Shown one piece after another: positions 1 through 6,524 of a DNA stretch of 10,652 nucleotides. Within the stretch, counting starts at the first letter, position 1. The number at the start of each line of letters is the position of its first letter. The translations under genes were made by a program, and so were the position numbers. Origin of the DNA: Bacillota bacterium (lineage in GTDB: Bacteria > Bacillota > Clostridia > Peptostreptococcales > Thermotaleaceae); assembly GCA_023623095.1 (NCBI GenBank), contig JAMNXX010000226.1:1-10652 (forward strand), written 5' to 3'. The notes beneath the pieces are model-generated. The model was not told the DNA's origin, did not search any database, and saw only the letters and a list, made by a program, of their open reading frames with translations.

Positions 1-1023
1 CAGTGTATCATCTAGATATATCTTTGCTTTCCCGATCCTTTCCCCTCTGGATACGGGAGCTTCCACCATCTCATCAGTTTCCAGCAGCACATTTACTTTC
101 GACACTTCTTCCTCTGTTAAAGGAATCTGGACATCCTCTGCTGAAACAATTTTGGTCGCTGTCTTTTCTCCATTTTTTACGAAAATTGTTTTTAAACCAA
201 TATCTTTTTTTAGGACTGGATACGGTTTATATTTTTCAAAAGCGGCATCCAATAAACGGTATGCATCTTGAAACCAATTGCCGTCGTTTAATACCACGCA
301 TATCAGCTGCATCCCATTTCTCGTAGCAGACGCCACCAGACACCTTCCTGCTGCTCGGGTATATCCTATCTTAACGCCATCTCCACCCTCATATTCACTA
401 ACTGTACGATTTTTATTATAGAAATGTTTATATCCTTCTCTTTCTGCAACCCATAGCTTCGTTTTAGAAATCTCTTTAAATTCCTCCCACTGAAGTGCCT
501 GCCTTGAAATCAAAGCAAGGTCATAAGCCGTAGAATAATGTTGATCATGATGCAACCCATGTGGATTCATAAAATTGGTATTGAGTGCACCTAGCTCCCG
601 CGCCCTTTGATTCATCAGTTCTACAAATTTCTCCACAGAGCCTCCCACATGTGCAGCAATCGCAACCGCTGCATCATTTCCTGAACAAAGCATTAATCCA
701 TATAATAAATCTTCCATTTTTATTTTTTCATCATATCCTAAATAGATTGAAGAGCCTTCAATTCCGACTGCTTGCCTTGGAATTTTGACAATCTCGTTTG
801 GATCGCTTTTCTCCAATGCCACCAGAGCAGTCATAATTTTTGTAGTACTTGCTATCGGCATCTTTTGATGAATATTTTTCTGGTAGAGGATTCTTCCTGT
901 TTTCGCATCCATTACAATCGCACTCGCCGCAGAAACATCTGTTACGGCCGCAAAAGAATTGGTTGTCGTCAATACAATCACAAAAATCCACACCAAAATT
1001 CGGATTCTGTTTTCCTTTTTCAA
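1..1023 (-). CDS. D-alanyl-D-alanine carboxypeptidase (DacF/PBP5 type), C-terminus cut by window edge
   Basis: Serine D,D-carboxypeptidase of the S11 family. It trims the terminal D-Ala from peptidoglycan stem peptides outside the membrane. Translation from 1023 gives 341 codons and runs off the left edge, so the C-terminal part is missing. Seen: a signal peptide (MKKENRIRIL, hydrophobic to about residue 25), the SxxK active site STTK at 59-62, SGN at 114-116, and the third motif as KIG at 218-220 (DGVKIGYT) where KTG is usual. The segment after about residue 270 begins the C-terminal beta domain of this family. Start: an ATG at 1029 lies directly against the Shine-Dalgarno sequence, whereas TTG at 1023 has GAGG 8 nt upstream and gives a standard signal peptide, so TTG is preferred. 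The gene sits behind two terminators, implying its own promoter. DacF is often a sporulation gene in Clostridia, but nothing here proves that role. Confidence 0.93.
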   Translation of the reverse strand, partial: MKKENRIRILVWIFVIVLTTTNSFAAVTDVSAASAIVMDAKTGRILYQKNIHQKMPIASTTKIMTALVALEKSDPNEIVKIPRQAVGIEGSSIYLGYDEKIKMEDLLYGLMLCSGNDAAVAIAAHVGGSVEKFVELMNQRARELGALNTNFMNPHGLHHDQHYSTAYDLALISRQALQWEEFKEISKTKLWVAEREGYKHFYNKNRTVSEYEGGDGVKIGYTRAAGRCLVASATRNGMQLICVVLNDGNWFQDAYRLLDAAFEKYKPYPVLKKDIGLKTIFVKNGEKTATKIVSAEDVQIPLTEEEVSKVNVLLETDEMVEAPVSRGERIGKAKIYLDDTL

Positions 1024-1027
1024 CGTC

Positions 1028-1035
1028 ATCACCTC
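1028..1035 (-). promoter_or_regulatory. Ribosome binding site that decides the carboxypeptidase start
   Basis: On the minus strand GAGGTGAT matches the 16S rRNA tail well. It overlaps the ATG at 1029-1027, which leaves no spacer, but lies at normal distance from the TTG at 1023-1021. This favours the TTG start. Confidence 0.6.
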
Positions 1036-1119
1036 ATCCATCACAGTTCAAAAAGAATTTCCGTTTTATTATTTTCAATTTCGCTGCTAAAAATTCAAAA
1101 GTAAAATGGATTGTTTTCC

Positions 1120-1158
1120 GCAAAAACAAAAAAAGCAGGTATTCCCTAAGAATACCTG
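1120..1158 (-). terminator. Second intrinsic terminator between ligase and carboxypeptidase
   Basis: A perfect 9-bp stem (CAGGTATTC at 1136-1144 with GAATACCTG at 1150-1158) and a 5-nt loop. On the minus strand it is followed by CTTTTTTTGTTTTTG. It lies about 90 nt beyond the ligase stop and 30 nt beyond the first terminator. It could be a backup terminator for the ligase. If a promoter lies between the two hairpins, it could instead be an attenuator in the carboxypeptidase leader. Confidence 0.75.
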
Positions 1159-1187
1159 ACTCAAGGATGGAGATATATGCAAATTTA

Positions 1188-1224
1188 AAAAAGAGAAGTG
1201 CGATTTTTCGCTGCTTCTCTTTTT
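1188..1224 (-). terminator. Intrinsic terminator after the AMP-forming ligase
   Basis: AAAAAGAGAAG (1188-1198) pairs with CTTCTCTTTTT (1214-1224). The top is closed by GCGA/TCGC (1200-1203/1208-1211) across a small internal loop. The stem begins 22 nt after the ligase stop and ends in a U-run on the minus strand. A-tract and T-tract flank it symmetrically, so it could work in both directions. Confidence 0.8.
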
Positions 1225-1245
1225 GACTGTATTTTGACTAAATTG

Positions 1246-2844
1246 TCATTTGGCCTCGCTTATCCCTGCTTGCGCATTCATATACCCAAGGATAATGGAT
1301 ACATTATTATATTTTTGACGCAATTTTGGTTTCTCGATCTTTCCGGTAGGGTTTCTAGGCACCTTGTCAAAAAAGATTTTGCGGGGTCTTTTGTATCTTG
1401 GCAAAGCCTTGCAGTATGCTAGAATCTCTTTATCAGTAATTTTCCTACCTGATTTCAACTCCACAATTGCCACGGGAATTTCTCCTAAACGCCGGTGCGG
1501 CATGCCGATAACCGCAACATCTTTAATATCCGGATGGGTTTGAAGAAAATCTTCAACTTCTACCGGGAATATATTTTCGCCCCCCGAGATCACCACGTCT
1601 TTTTTGCGATCCACAAGATAAATAAATCCATCTTCATCCTGCCGCGCCATATCTCCGGTGTAGAGCCAACCGTCTTTAAGGGTTTTGCTGGTCGCTTCTG
1701 GATTTTTATAATATCCTTTCATAACTCCAGGTCCTTTGACGATCAGTTCTCCTACTTCGCCTTGAGGGACAACATTTCCCTTATCGTCCACAATCTTCGC
1801 ATCCCAATTGAATCCGGGACGGCCAATTGCGCCTACTTTATGGATGTTTTCTATCCCAAGATGCACACAACCCGGGCCTGTAGATTCGCTCAAACCATAG
1901 TTTGTATCATATAGCTGATGTGGAAAATATTTTTTCCAATTCAAAATAAGGCTCGGCGGCACCGGTTGTGCACCAATATGCATCAATCTCCACTGTTCTA
2001 GCTGATAATCGTTTAAATCCACTTCTCCGCTTTCAATCGCATCTAATATATCTAAAGCCCATGGGACAAGAAGCCATACAATGGTCGCTTTTTCTTCTGA
2101 AACGGCTTCGAGAATCCATTTCGGTTTTACTCCTCGAAGAATAACTGCTTTTGCCCCTACAAGCAAACTTCCAAACCAGTGCATTTTTGCTCCCGTATGA
2201 TATAACGGAGGGATGCAGACAAAATTATCCTCATGGGTCTGGAGATGGTGCTCCCTTTCTGTGATGCATGCCGACGTAAGATTCGAATGCGTCAGCAAAA
2301 TCGGTTTGGGCATCCCCGTCGTTCCGGATGTAAAGTAGAGCGCTGCTTCATCTGTATCACAAATTTCTACATCTAGAGCATTCGCAGGATAGTTTGCGAT
2401 TAATTTTGAATAATCTTGTACTTGATCGGGACAATTTTCTCCTACATAAATAAATTCTTGGATAGACGTCCCTTCTTTTCGAATCTGCTCAATCTTTTCC
2501 TGAAATTCCGGGCCATATATCAAAATTTTACTTTCGGACATTTCTACGCATTTTTTAATTTCTTCTGCTGTAAAGCGAAAATTCAATGGTGCCACTAACG
2601 CACCCGTTTTTAAAATTCCAAAATAAATAGGAAGCCACTCTAAACAGTTCATCATCAGTAAAGCCACTTTATCCCCTTTGGAAATACCAAGTGCCTGTAA
2701 TGCATTTGCAAGCCGATTGGACTGATTTTCAAATTCCAACCAAGTAATCTCTCTTCTTCTATTTCTTTCAGGATCTCGCTCTATCAAACTAACCTCATTG
2801 GGATACATTTGCGCATTTCTTGAAAGCATTTCCGTTATAAGCAT
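1246..2844 (-). CDS. Acyl-CoA synthetase-like AMP-forming ligase (ANL superfamily)
   Basis: 532-aa class I adenylate-forming enzyme, cytoplasmic. It should activate a carboxylic acid with ATP to an acyl-AMP and then form the CoA thioester. All core motifs are present: the P-loop FTSGTTGMPK (171-180), YGLSEST (316-322), YTGD (395-398), the hinge and A8 region DRKKDVVISGGENIFP (412-427), and NPTGKIEK (498-505) with the catalytic lysine K502. Length fits medium/long-chain fatty-acid or CaiC-like ligases; the acid cannot be read from sequence. About 20 residues follow the usual C-terminus (after 510). The ATG at 2844 is preceded by AAGGGGG at good spacing. It has a consensus promoter at 2999-3027, a 148-nt leader and a terminator at 1188-1224, so it appears monocistronic. 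Benzoate-type or other aryl-CoA ligases remain possible. Confidence 0.93.
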   Translation of the reverse strand: MLITEMLSRNAQMYPNEVSLIERDPERNRRREITWLEFENQSNRLANALQALGISKGDKVALLMMNCLEWLPIYFGILKTGALVAPLNFRFTAEEIKKCVEMSESKILIYGPEFQEKIEQIRKEGTSIQEFIYVGENCPDQVQDYSKLIANYPANALDVEICDTDEAALYFTSGTTGMPKPILLTHSNLTSACITEREHHLQTHEDNFVCIPPLYHTGAKMHWFGSLLVGAKAVILRGVKPKWILEAVSEEKATIVWLLVPWALDILDAIESGEVDLNDYQLEQWRLMHIGAQPVPPSLILNWKKYFPHQLYDTNYGLSESTGPGCVHLGIENIHKVGAIGRPGFNWDAKIVDDKGNVVPQGEVGELIVKGPGVMKGYYKNPEATSKTLKDGWLYTGDMARQDEDGFIYLVDRKKDVVISGGENIFPVEVEDFLQTHPDIKDVAVIGMPHRRLGEIPVAIVELKSGRKITDKEILAYCKALPRYKRPRKIFFDKVPRNPTGKIEKPKLRQKYNNVSIILGYMNAQAGISEAK

Positions 2845-2998
2845 TTATGTTTTCCCCCTTATCCTACTCAGCCTACATACCTACAAAAAGACTGAAATAT
2901 TTTCTGCAAAAGCCTCTTTACCGTCTCGCGCAAAAAACTACCATCCTTCCAACCTACGGTATCCCTCCTTTTCCTTTATCGATTTTACCCTATTTTTT

Positions 2999-3027
2999 AT
3001 TCTATATATCCTTCTTCCTTTTGTCAA
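2999..3027 (-). promoter_or_regulatory. Sigma-A promoter of the AMP-forming ligase
   Basis: The -35 TTGACA (3027-3022) is perfect. A 17-nt spacer follows, then the -10 TAGAAT (3004-2999). Transcription should start near 2992, giving a leader of about 148 nt before the ATG at 2844. The stretch 2845-3102 holds no gene. I see no terminator behind the flavoprotein gene in it and no known riboswitch pattern. Confidence 0.85.
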
Positions 3028-3102
3028 CCAAATCCAAGCGGTCGATTTTGATTTTGCCGTCATCTTGCAGGCAAAAACACTATCTTCTGCCCTGCCTAAT
3101 TG

Positions 3103-3993
3103 CTATCTCAATAGAATAGACATTTTATCTGAAGAAGTCGCTTTATCCACATATTCGACAGCATGCAGTGCTGCAATTTGACCTTCTCCAACAGCCTTTG
3201 AAAGCTGATAAGGTTTTCCTGCACAGTCTCCGGCTGCATATAGGCCTTCGATATTGGTCATCATATTTCGATTCACTTTGATATGGGGACCATCCATTTC
3301 AAGCCCAGGTACCAACTGTTGAGGAGGTAGCGTTTCCTTGATGATGAAAACCCCTGAAACCTCCAACGTTGTGGTGTCCAAAACTAAATTTTTCACAGTC
3401 TGTTCTCCGGTAATCTCGATAGGCTCCCCTCGAATGATCTCAACGCGCTCATTCAAAAAACCGATATTTTTATAAAGAGGGATATAGTAAACTTTTTCGC
3501 AGATTTCGGACAGAAAATTTCCTTCTGTCTCCGCTTCATCGGTATAAGCGATCAGTGCAACCCTCTTTCCTTCATATAGCGGAGCATCACATGTGGCGCA
3601 GTAACCTACTCCCTTTCCCAGAAATTCTGTCTCCCCTTTAATGGCTCTTCCATAGTTGATCCCTGTGGCGATAATGGCAGATTTGGAGCGGTATGTTTTT
3701 TCTCCGCATCGAATATGAAATTCATTTTCTATATTATATACGGCTTCCACTCTTTCATTTATTAATACGATCCCGCTTTCTTCCGCATGCTTTAGGAACT
3801 TCTGCCGCAGATCTTCTCCTTTGATTTTAGGAAATCCTAAATAATTAAAAACAATCGGAGATTTATGCATCTTGATGCTACATAATTCCGTTCCGAAAAA
3901 CAATATATTTTTATTTCTGATTTTTGCATTAAGCGCTGCAGAAATCCCGGCAGGTCCACATCCAATGATAGAAATATCATATAATTCATCCAT
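3103..3993 (-). CDS. Thioredoxin-reductase-like flavoprotein without a recognisable NADPH site (FFTR-like)
   Basis: 296-aa pyridine-nucleotide-disulfide oxidoreductase fold, cytoplasmic. Seen: FAD-binding GCGPAG (11-16), ATG (109-111), the redox pair CATCD with C132 and C135, and the second FAD motif AAGDCAGKPYQ (253-263). In NADPH-dependent TrxB the CxxC is followed by a GGGxSA-type loop and later HRRxxxR. Here the matching stretches read ALIAYTDEAE (146-155) and YIPLYKNIGF (170-179), so both NADPH motifs are missing. Ferredoxin-dependent flavin thioredoxin reductases (FFTR) described from clostridia have this pattern, so the likely reaction is reduction of a thioredoxin-like partner by ferredoxin through FAD. 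No thioredoxin gene is next to it. The start at 3993 is preceded by GGAGAGG about 10 nt away; another ATG 5 nt upstream is out of frame. It is divergent from hsp20. The ferredoxin donor is inference; the fold is secure. Confidence 0.88.
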   Translation of the reverse strand: MDELYDISIIGCGPAGISAALNAKIRNKNILFFGTELCSIKMHKSPIVFNYLGFPKIKGEDLRQKFLKHAEESGIVLINERVEAVYNIENEFHIRCGEKTYRSKSAIIATGINYGRAIKGETEFLGKGVGYCATCDAPLYEGKRVALIAYTDEAETEGNFLSEICEKVYYIPLYKNIGFLNERVEIIRGEPIEITGEQTVKNLVLDTTTLEVSGVFIIKETLPPQQLVPGLEMDGPHIKVNRNMMTNIEGLYAAGDCAGKPYQLSKAVGEGQIAALHAVEYVDKATSSDKMSILLR

Positions 3994-4105
3994 TTCATGC
4001 CCTCTCCTTTTTTGTTATAAAATTTCAAAAATGGTTGAAACCGTTCTTTTTAAATTTCTTTTCATAATCACTTTGTTGTAGAGATTTAAAAAACTCTAAT
4101 TTTAG

Positions 4106-4139
4106 TATTGAAACATGAATGAAACAATATTCGTATTGT
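4106..4139. repeat. Cluster of inverted and direct repeats in front of hsp20, possible operator
   Basis: Plus strand: TATTG (4106-4110), CAATA (4125-4129) and TATTG (4134-4138) alternate in orientation. ACAATA and TATTGT (4124-4129/4134-4139) form a perfect 6-bp inverted repeat around TTCG. TGAAACA occurs twice, 11 bp apart (4109-4115 and 4120-4126). The right arm overlaps the likely -35 of hsp20. It is not a CIRCE element. Confidence 0.4.
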
Positions 4140-4164
4140 CCTTTAAAATAATGGATCCTGTAAT
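4136..4164 (+). promoter_or_regulatory. Candidate promoter of hsp20
   Basis: TTGTCC (4136-4141), 17-nt spacer, TGTAAT (4159-4164). The start would fall near 4168-4172. A second -10-like TAAAAT lies at 4144-4149 with only a weak -35, and would start the RNA about 15 nt earlier. Which one is used matters for the hairpin at 4167-4216. Confidence 0.55.
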
Positions 4165-4166
4165 AA

Positions 4167-4216
4167 GAATCTTTTTTTTGTCCATACTAAGACTATAAAA
4201 ATAAAAGGAGGGATTC
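4167..4216 (+). promoter_or_regulatory. Candidate RNA thermometer covering the hsp20 ribosome binding site
   Basis: GAATC plus eight T (4167-4179) pairs without a break with AAAGGAGGGATTC (4204-4216): 13 bp, of which four are G-U. The 24-nt loop is 4180-4203. The stem includes the complete Shine-Dalgarno sequence GGAGGG (4207-4212) and ends 2 nt before the TTG start at 4219. A U-tract pairing with AGGA next to a small heat-shock gene is the plan of fourU-type thermometers: translation is shut at low temperature and opened by melting. The pairing is seen directly; the thermosensor role is inference. Confidence 0.55.
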
Positions 4217-4218
4217 AT

Positions 4219-4641
4219 TTGTTTGATTTAACTCCTTTTCATAGAAGACAAAATGACATTTTTGATTTCTTCAATGAAATGCAAAGGCATTTTATGCACA
4301 ATTTTAGGGATGGACAATCTACATTCCGAACAGATATTACAGATCAGGGAAATCAATTCGTTTTAGAAGCAGAATTGCCTGGATTTGATAAAGATGATAT
4401 CGATATCGAAGTAGACAACAATCAATTGACAATCCGAGCCCAACATCAAATCAGTACAGAAGAAAATAAGAACAATTATATCCGCAAAGAAAGGCAATAC
4501 GGATCTTTCGTACGAAGTTTTGATATATCAAATATCCAATCTGAAAATATTCAGGCGAAATATCATAACGGCATCCTCACGCTTATACTGCCTAAAAAGA
4601 ACCCTTCCGAATCCAAAAGAAAACGGATCGACATTCACTAA
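4219..4641 (+). CDS. Small heat-shock protein, Hsp20/alpha-crystallin family
   Basis: 140-aa ATP-independent holdase chaperone that binds unfolding proteins as an oligomer in the cytoplasm. N-terminal arm FDLTPFHRRQNDIFDFFNE; alpha-crystallin domain about 36-126, with VLEAELPGFDKDDIDIEV and the closing GILTLILPK (118-126); C-terminal RIDIH with the IxI motif (137-139) used for oligomer contacts. Length is usual for bacterial Hsp20. The start is TTG at 4219 with GGAGG 7 nt upstream; no better start exists nearby. It is the only plus-strand gene, divergent from the flavoprotein, with a terminator directly behind it. Regulation probably combines an operator (4106-4139) and a hairpin that masks the ribosome binding site (4167-4216). 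Confidence 0.95.
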   Translation: MFDLTPFHRRQNDIFDFFNEMQRHFMHNFRDGQSTFRTDITDQGNQFVLEAELPGFDKDDIDIEVDNNQLTIRAQHQISTEENKNNYIRKERQYGSFVRSFDISNIQSENIQAKYHNGILTLILPKKNPSESKRKRIDIH

Positions 4642-4645
4642 TCGA

Positions 4646-4688
4646 AAGAGCCTTGACATATGCTGTCAAGGCTCTTCTTATTTTTTCT
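4646..4688 (+). terminator. Intrinsic terminator of hsp20
   Basis: AAGAGCCTTGACA (4646-4658) pairs perfectly over 13 bp with TGTCAAGGCTCTT (4664-4676) around a 5-nt loop, followed by CTTATTTTTT. It begins 4 nt after the hsp20 stop. There is no comparable T-run on the other strand, so it should not stop the convergent acyltransferase transcript. Confidence 0.92.
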
Positions 4689-4806
4689 CCTTTCGTTAAG
4701 AACAGGCTTTACAAATAAACGAATTATTTCTCTTACACTATCTATCATTTTCTTTTAAGTTAAATACAACTCCGCTGTTCTTTCCCTGGATTCATATACC
4801 CTATTT

Positions 4807-5766
4807 TTATCCCCTTCCTTCAAAAATAGAATTATTTTTACAGATTTTTCTGCCTCCTTCCAATAGCAACAGACAGATAATGAGCACCAGTGCAACGACC
4901 AACCAAAGCATTTCCATTTGAAAAACATACTTTAATAGATGTACAATGAAAAAATGGGATAGGTAAATTCCAAAACTTCTTTGTCCTATATATGCTAAAG
5001 CTTCACGTCCAGGTATATTCTCATTGCTAAAAAAAGAGATGATCAATACCGTGATTCCAATGGCAAGGGGAAACAATGTAAAACGATTATACATATATCC
5101 TATCCTGCCCGTCCAGTACGGGAATAACAATCCAAACGCTGCTATACACGAAGCCCAAAACATCGCAATATTAGGCTGCTCTTTCATGCCCTTTAGCAAT
5201 TGCGGCCGTTCTGCTGCCCACATGCCCAACGCAACAAACCCCCACCATTTCAATGGATTGAAACCGCTATACGAAATCAAGCGAATTCCATAAGCGCGCT
5301 GTAACTCCAATGCTAAGCAAATCACAAAATTGCTTCCTATCATCACCCATATAAAAAAAGTACGATATCGCTTTGGCAATCGGTATAAAAAAGGAAGAAA
5401 AAGCGCAAAGATCATATAATGCGGAACATAATACAGATGTACTGCTGTCTCACCGAGGATCACATTCGATATTGTAAACTCTTTTCCATCAAAGAAATAA
5501 AAATAAATTCCATATGCAATTGAATAGAGGATAAACGGGAGATAAATCCTTTTTATTTTTTTAAATGCCATCTCCCACCAGGATTTTTGTGCCGTCAAAT
5601 GTAAATAGAAACCTTGAATCATAAAAAATGCCGGAACAGCCCAGCGCCCGATCTCTCCGATAAATGTCTCTATTATCCCTTCCCCTCGAAAAACATGGAT
5701 GATGATAACCGTTATGATCCCGCATCCTTTCAGGATATCAACAGTTATATTCCGTTTTGTCGTCAT
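4807..5766 (-). CDS. Acyltransferase-3 family membrane protein (OafA-like)
   Basis: 319-aa integral membrane protein, about ten membrane segments. Acyltransferase-3 proteins move acyl groups, often acetyl, onto sugars or other cell-envelope molecules. Family marks seen: D10 and H24 in the first segment (VDILKGCGIITVIIIHVFR), FFMIQGFYL (47-55), a basic loop before LPF (KKIKRIYLPF, 69-78), HLYYVPHYM (110-118) and IGQRSFGIYLSHFFIVH (260-276). The acceptor is unknown. The ATG at 5766 is preceded by AGGTGATG at normal spacing. It begins 52 nt after the DUF1847 stop and has no promoter that I recognise, so it is likely the last gene of the row starting at 7342. No clear terminator is seen in 4689-4806. 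Confidence 0.85.
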   Translation of the reverse strand: MTTKRNITVDILKGCGIITVIIIHVFRGEGIIETFIGEIGRWAVPAFFMIQGFYLHLTAQKSWWEMAFKKIKRIYLPFILYSIAYGIYFYFFDGKEFTISNVILGETAVHLYYVPHYMIFALFLPFLYRLPKRYRTFFIWVMIGSNFVICLALELQRAYGIRLISYSGFNPLKWWGFVALGMWAAERPQLLKGMKEQPNIAMFWASCIAAFGLLFPYWTGRIGYMYNRFTLFPLAIGITVLIISFFSNENIPGREALAYIGQRSFGIYLSHFFIVHLLKYVFQMEMLWLVVALVLIICLLLLEGGRKICKNNSIFEGRG

Positions 5767-5818
5767 GAGTTCATCACCTGCTATAAATCATTTTTGAAAT
5801 GCCTTTATGATTGCCGCA

Positions 5819-6454
5819 TCATTTATCTTTTTCGGGATAAAGTTTTTTCTTATAATAACTATTTGAAAGATATAGTGCTGCGGCTGGATTGTGCCCTAAA
5901 ACTCTGTCTTTTACAACAAGCGTTGTTGCCGGAGCCTGCGAATATTTCATAAACAGCGAATCATGCCCTACACACAGACCCAAAATAATATTAAAATCTG
6001 TATTGCTTTTGTTCAGAAAAATCGCTTGCCCAATGGGATTGCACATCGGCTCATAAGTATTTGGACTTACTTTCTGGTTTTCTTCTATCTTTAGAAATTC
6101 TTTAGGAATGCTCCCATTTTTGCATGCAACGGAATCTACTTCAAATCCGTGTTCCCGCAATATCGAATATAATATTTTTGCCTCCTTACGAAACCCGACA
6201 CAAAAAGCAATCCCAATTTTTTTAAAACCGCATTTATTCGCAAAATCAATCGTTTCTTCCAATCTTGTTTTTTGGCAGTACCCTTCGCTCTCAACCAGTG
6301 CAGCTTCTCGCGCCAGTTGATAATTCGCGCCTTCTGAGTAGATTTTTTTAATCTTCTCCTGTTCCTCTTTTTCATTGCTGGGACAGTTTAATGGCAGCTT
6401 TTCAAGGCTACCGGTATCACAATTTTTCTCTTTGCAAGATGCACAAGTATACAT
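5819..6454 (-). CDS. DUF1847 cysteine-rich putative metal-binding protein
   Basis: 211-aa soluble protein matching the DUF1847 family (COG4887), found mainly in anaerobic bacteria and archaea; its function is not known. Seen: an N-terminal cluster CxxCxxxxC (C4, C7, C12) with C24, and further cysteines at 60, 75, 85, 111, 138 and 161, ten in all. Conserved-looking segments are GIAFCVGFRKEA (81-92), PMCNPIGQA (136-144) and LGLCVGHDSLF (158-168), plus APATTLVVKDRVLGHNPAAAL near the C-terminus. The spread of Cys and His suggests metal or Fe-S binding, which is inference. The ATG at 6454 has GGGGAGAGG upstream. It lies 57 nt after the MBL-fold gene and 52 nt before the acyltransferase, so an operon is likely. 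Confidence 0.85.
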   Translation of the reverse strand: MYTCASCKEKNCDTGSLEKLPLNCPSNEKEEQEKIKKIYSEGANYQLAREAALVESEGYCQKTRLEETIDFANKCGFKKIGIAFCVGFRKEAKILYSILREHGFEVDSVACKNGSIPKEFLKIEENQKVSPNTYEPMCNPIGQAIFLNKSNTDFNIILGLCVGHDSLFMKYSQAPATTLVVKDRVLGHNPAAALYLSNSYYKKKLYPEKDK

Positions 6455-6488
6455 TATACCTCTCCCCTTTTAAGGCATTCCCTTTTTG

Positions 6489-6524
6489 GATATTGTGAAA
6501 ATATCATTGAATTATATTTCAATG
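6489..6524 (-). repeat. Two adjacent short hairpins spanning the MBL-fold stop codon
   Basis: CATTGAA/TTCAATG (6505-6511/6518-6524) is a perfect 7-bp stem with the TAA stop in its loop. GATATT/AATATC (6489-6494/6500-6505) is a 6-bp stem directly next to it. Neither is followed by a T-run, so termination is unlikely. They may affect mRNA processing between the two genes, or be chance in AT-rich DNA. Confidence 0.35.

Noticed and set aside
3..326. Plus-strand open frame of 107 codons
   Set aside because: Antisense shadow of the carboxypeptidase, which has all three active-site regions on the minus strand.
758..991. Minus-strand open frame with many cysteines (77 codons)
   Set aside because: Out-of-frame reading inside the carboxypeptidase gene; the cysteine richness is a frame artefact.
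1040..1120. Carboxypeptidase promoter (TTGAAT or TTGAAA with AT-rich -10 candidates)
   Set aside because: Several overlapping weak options and none with both boxes and a 16 to 18 nt spacer; sporulation sigma patterns could not be supported.
2915..2975. Leader peptide or early terminator in the ligase leader
   Set aside because: The ATG-initiated frame has only eight codons with poor ribosome binding site spacing, and the hairpin before the T-run has only four to five pairs.
4653..4658. TTGACA as a -35 element
   Set aside because: It is part of the perfect hsp20 terminator stem and has no -10 at the right distance.
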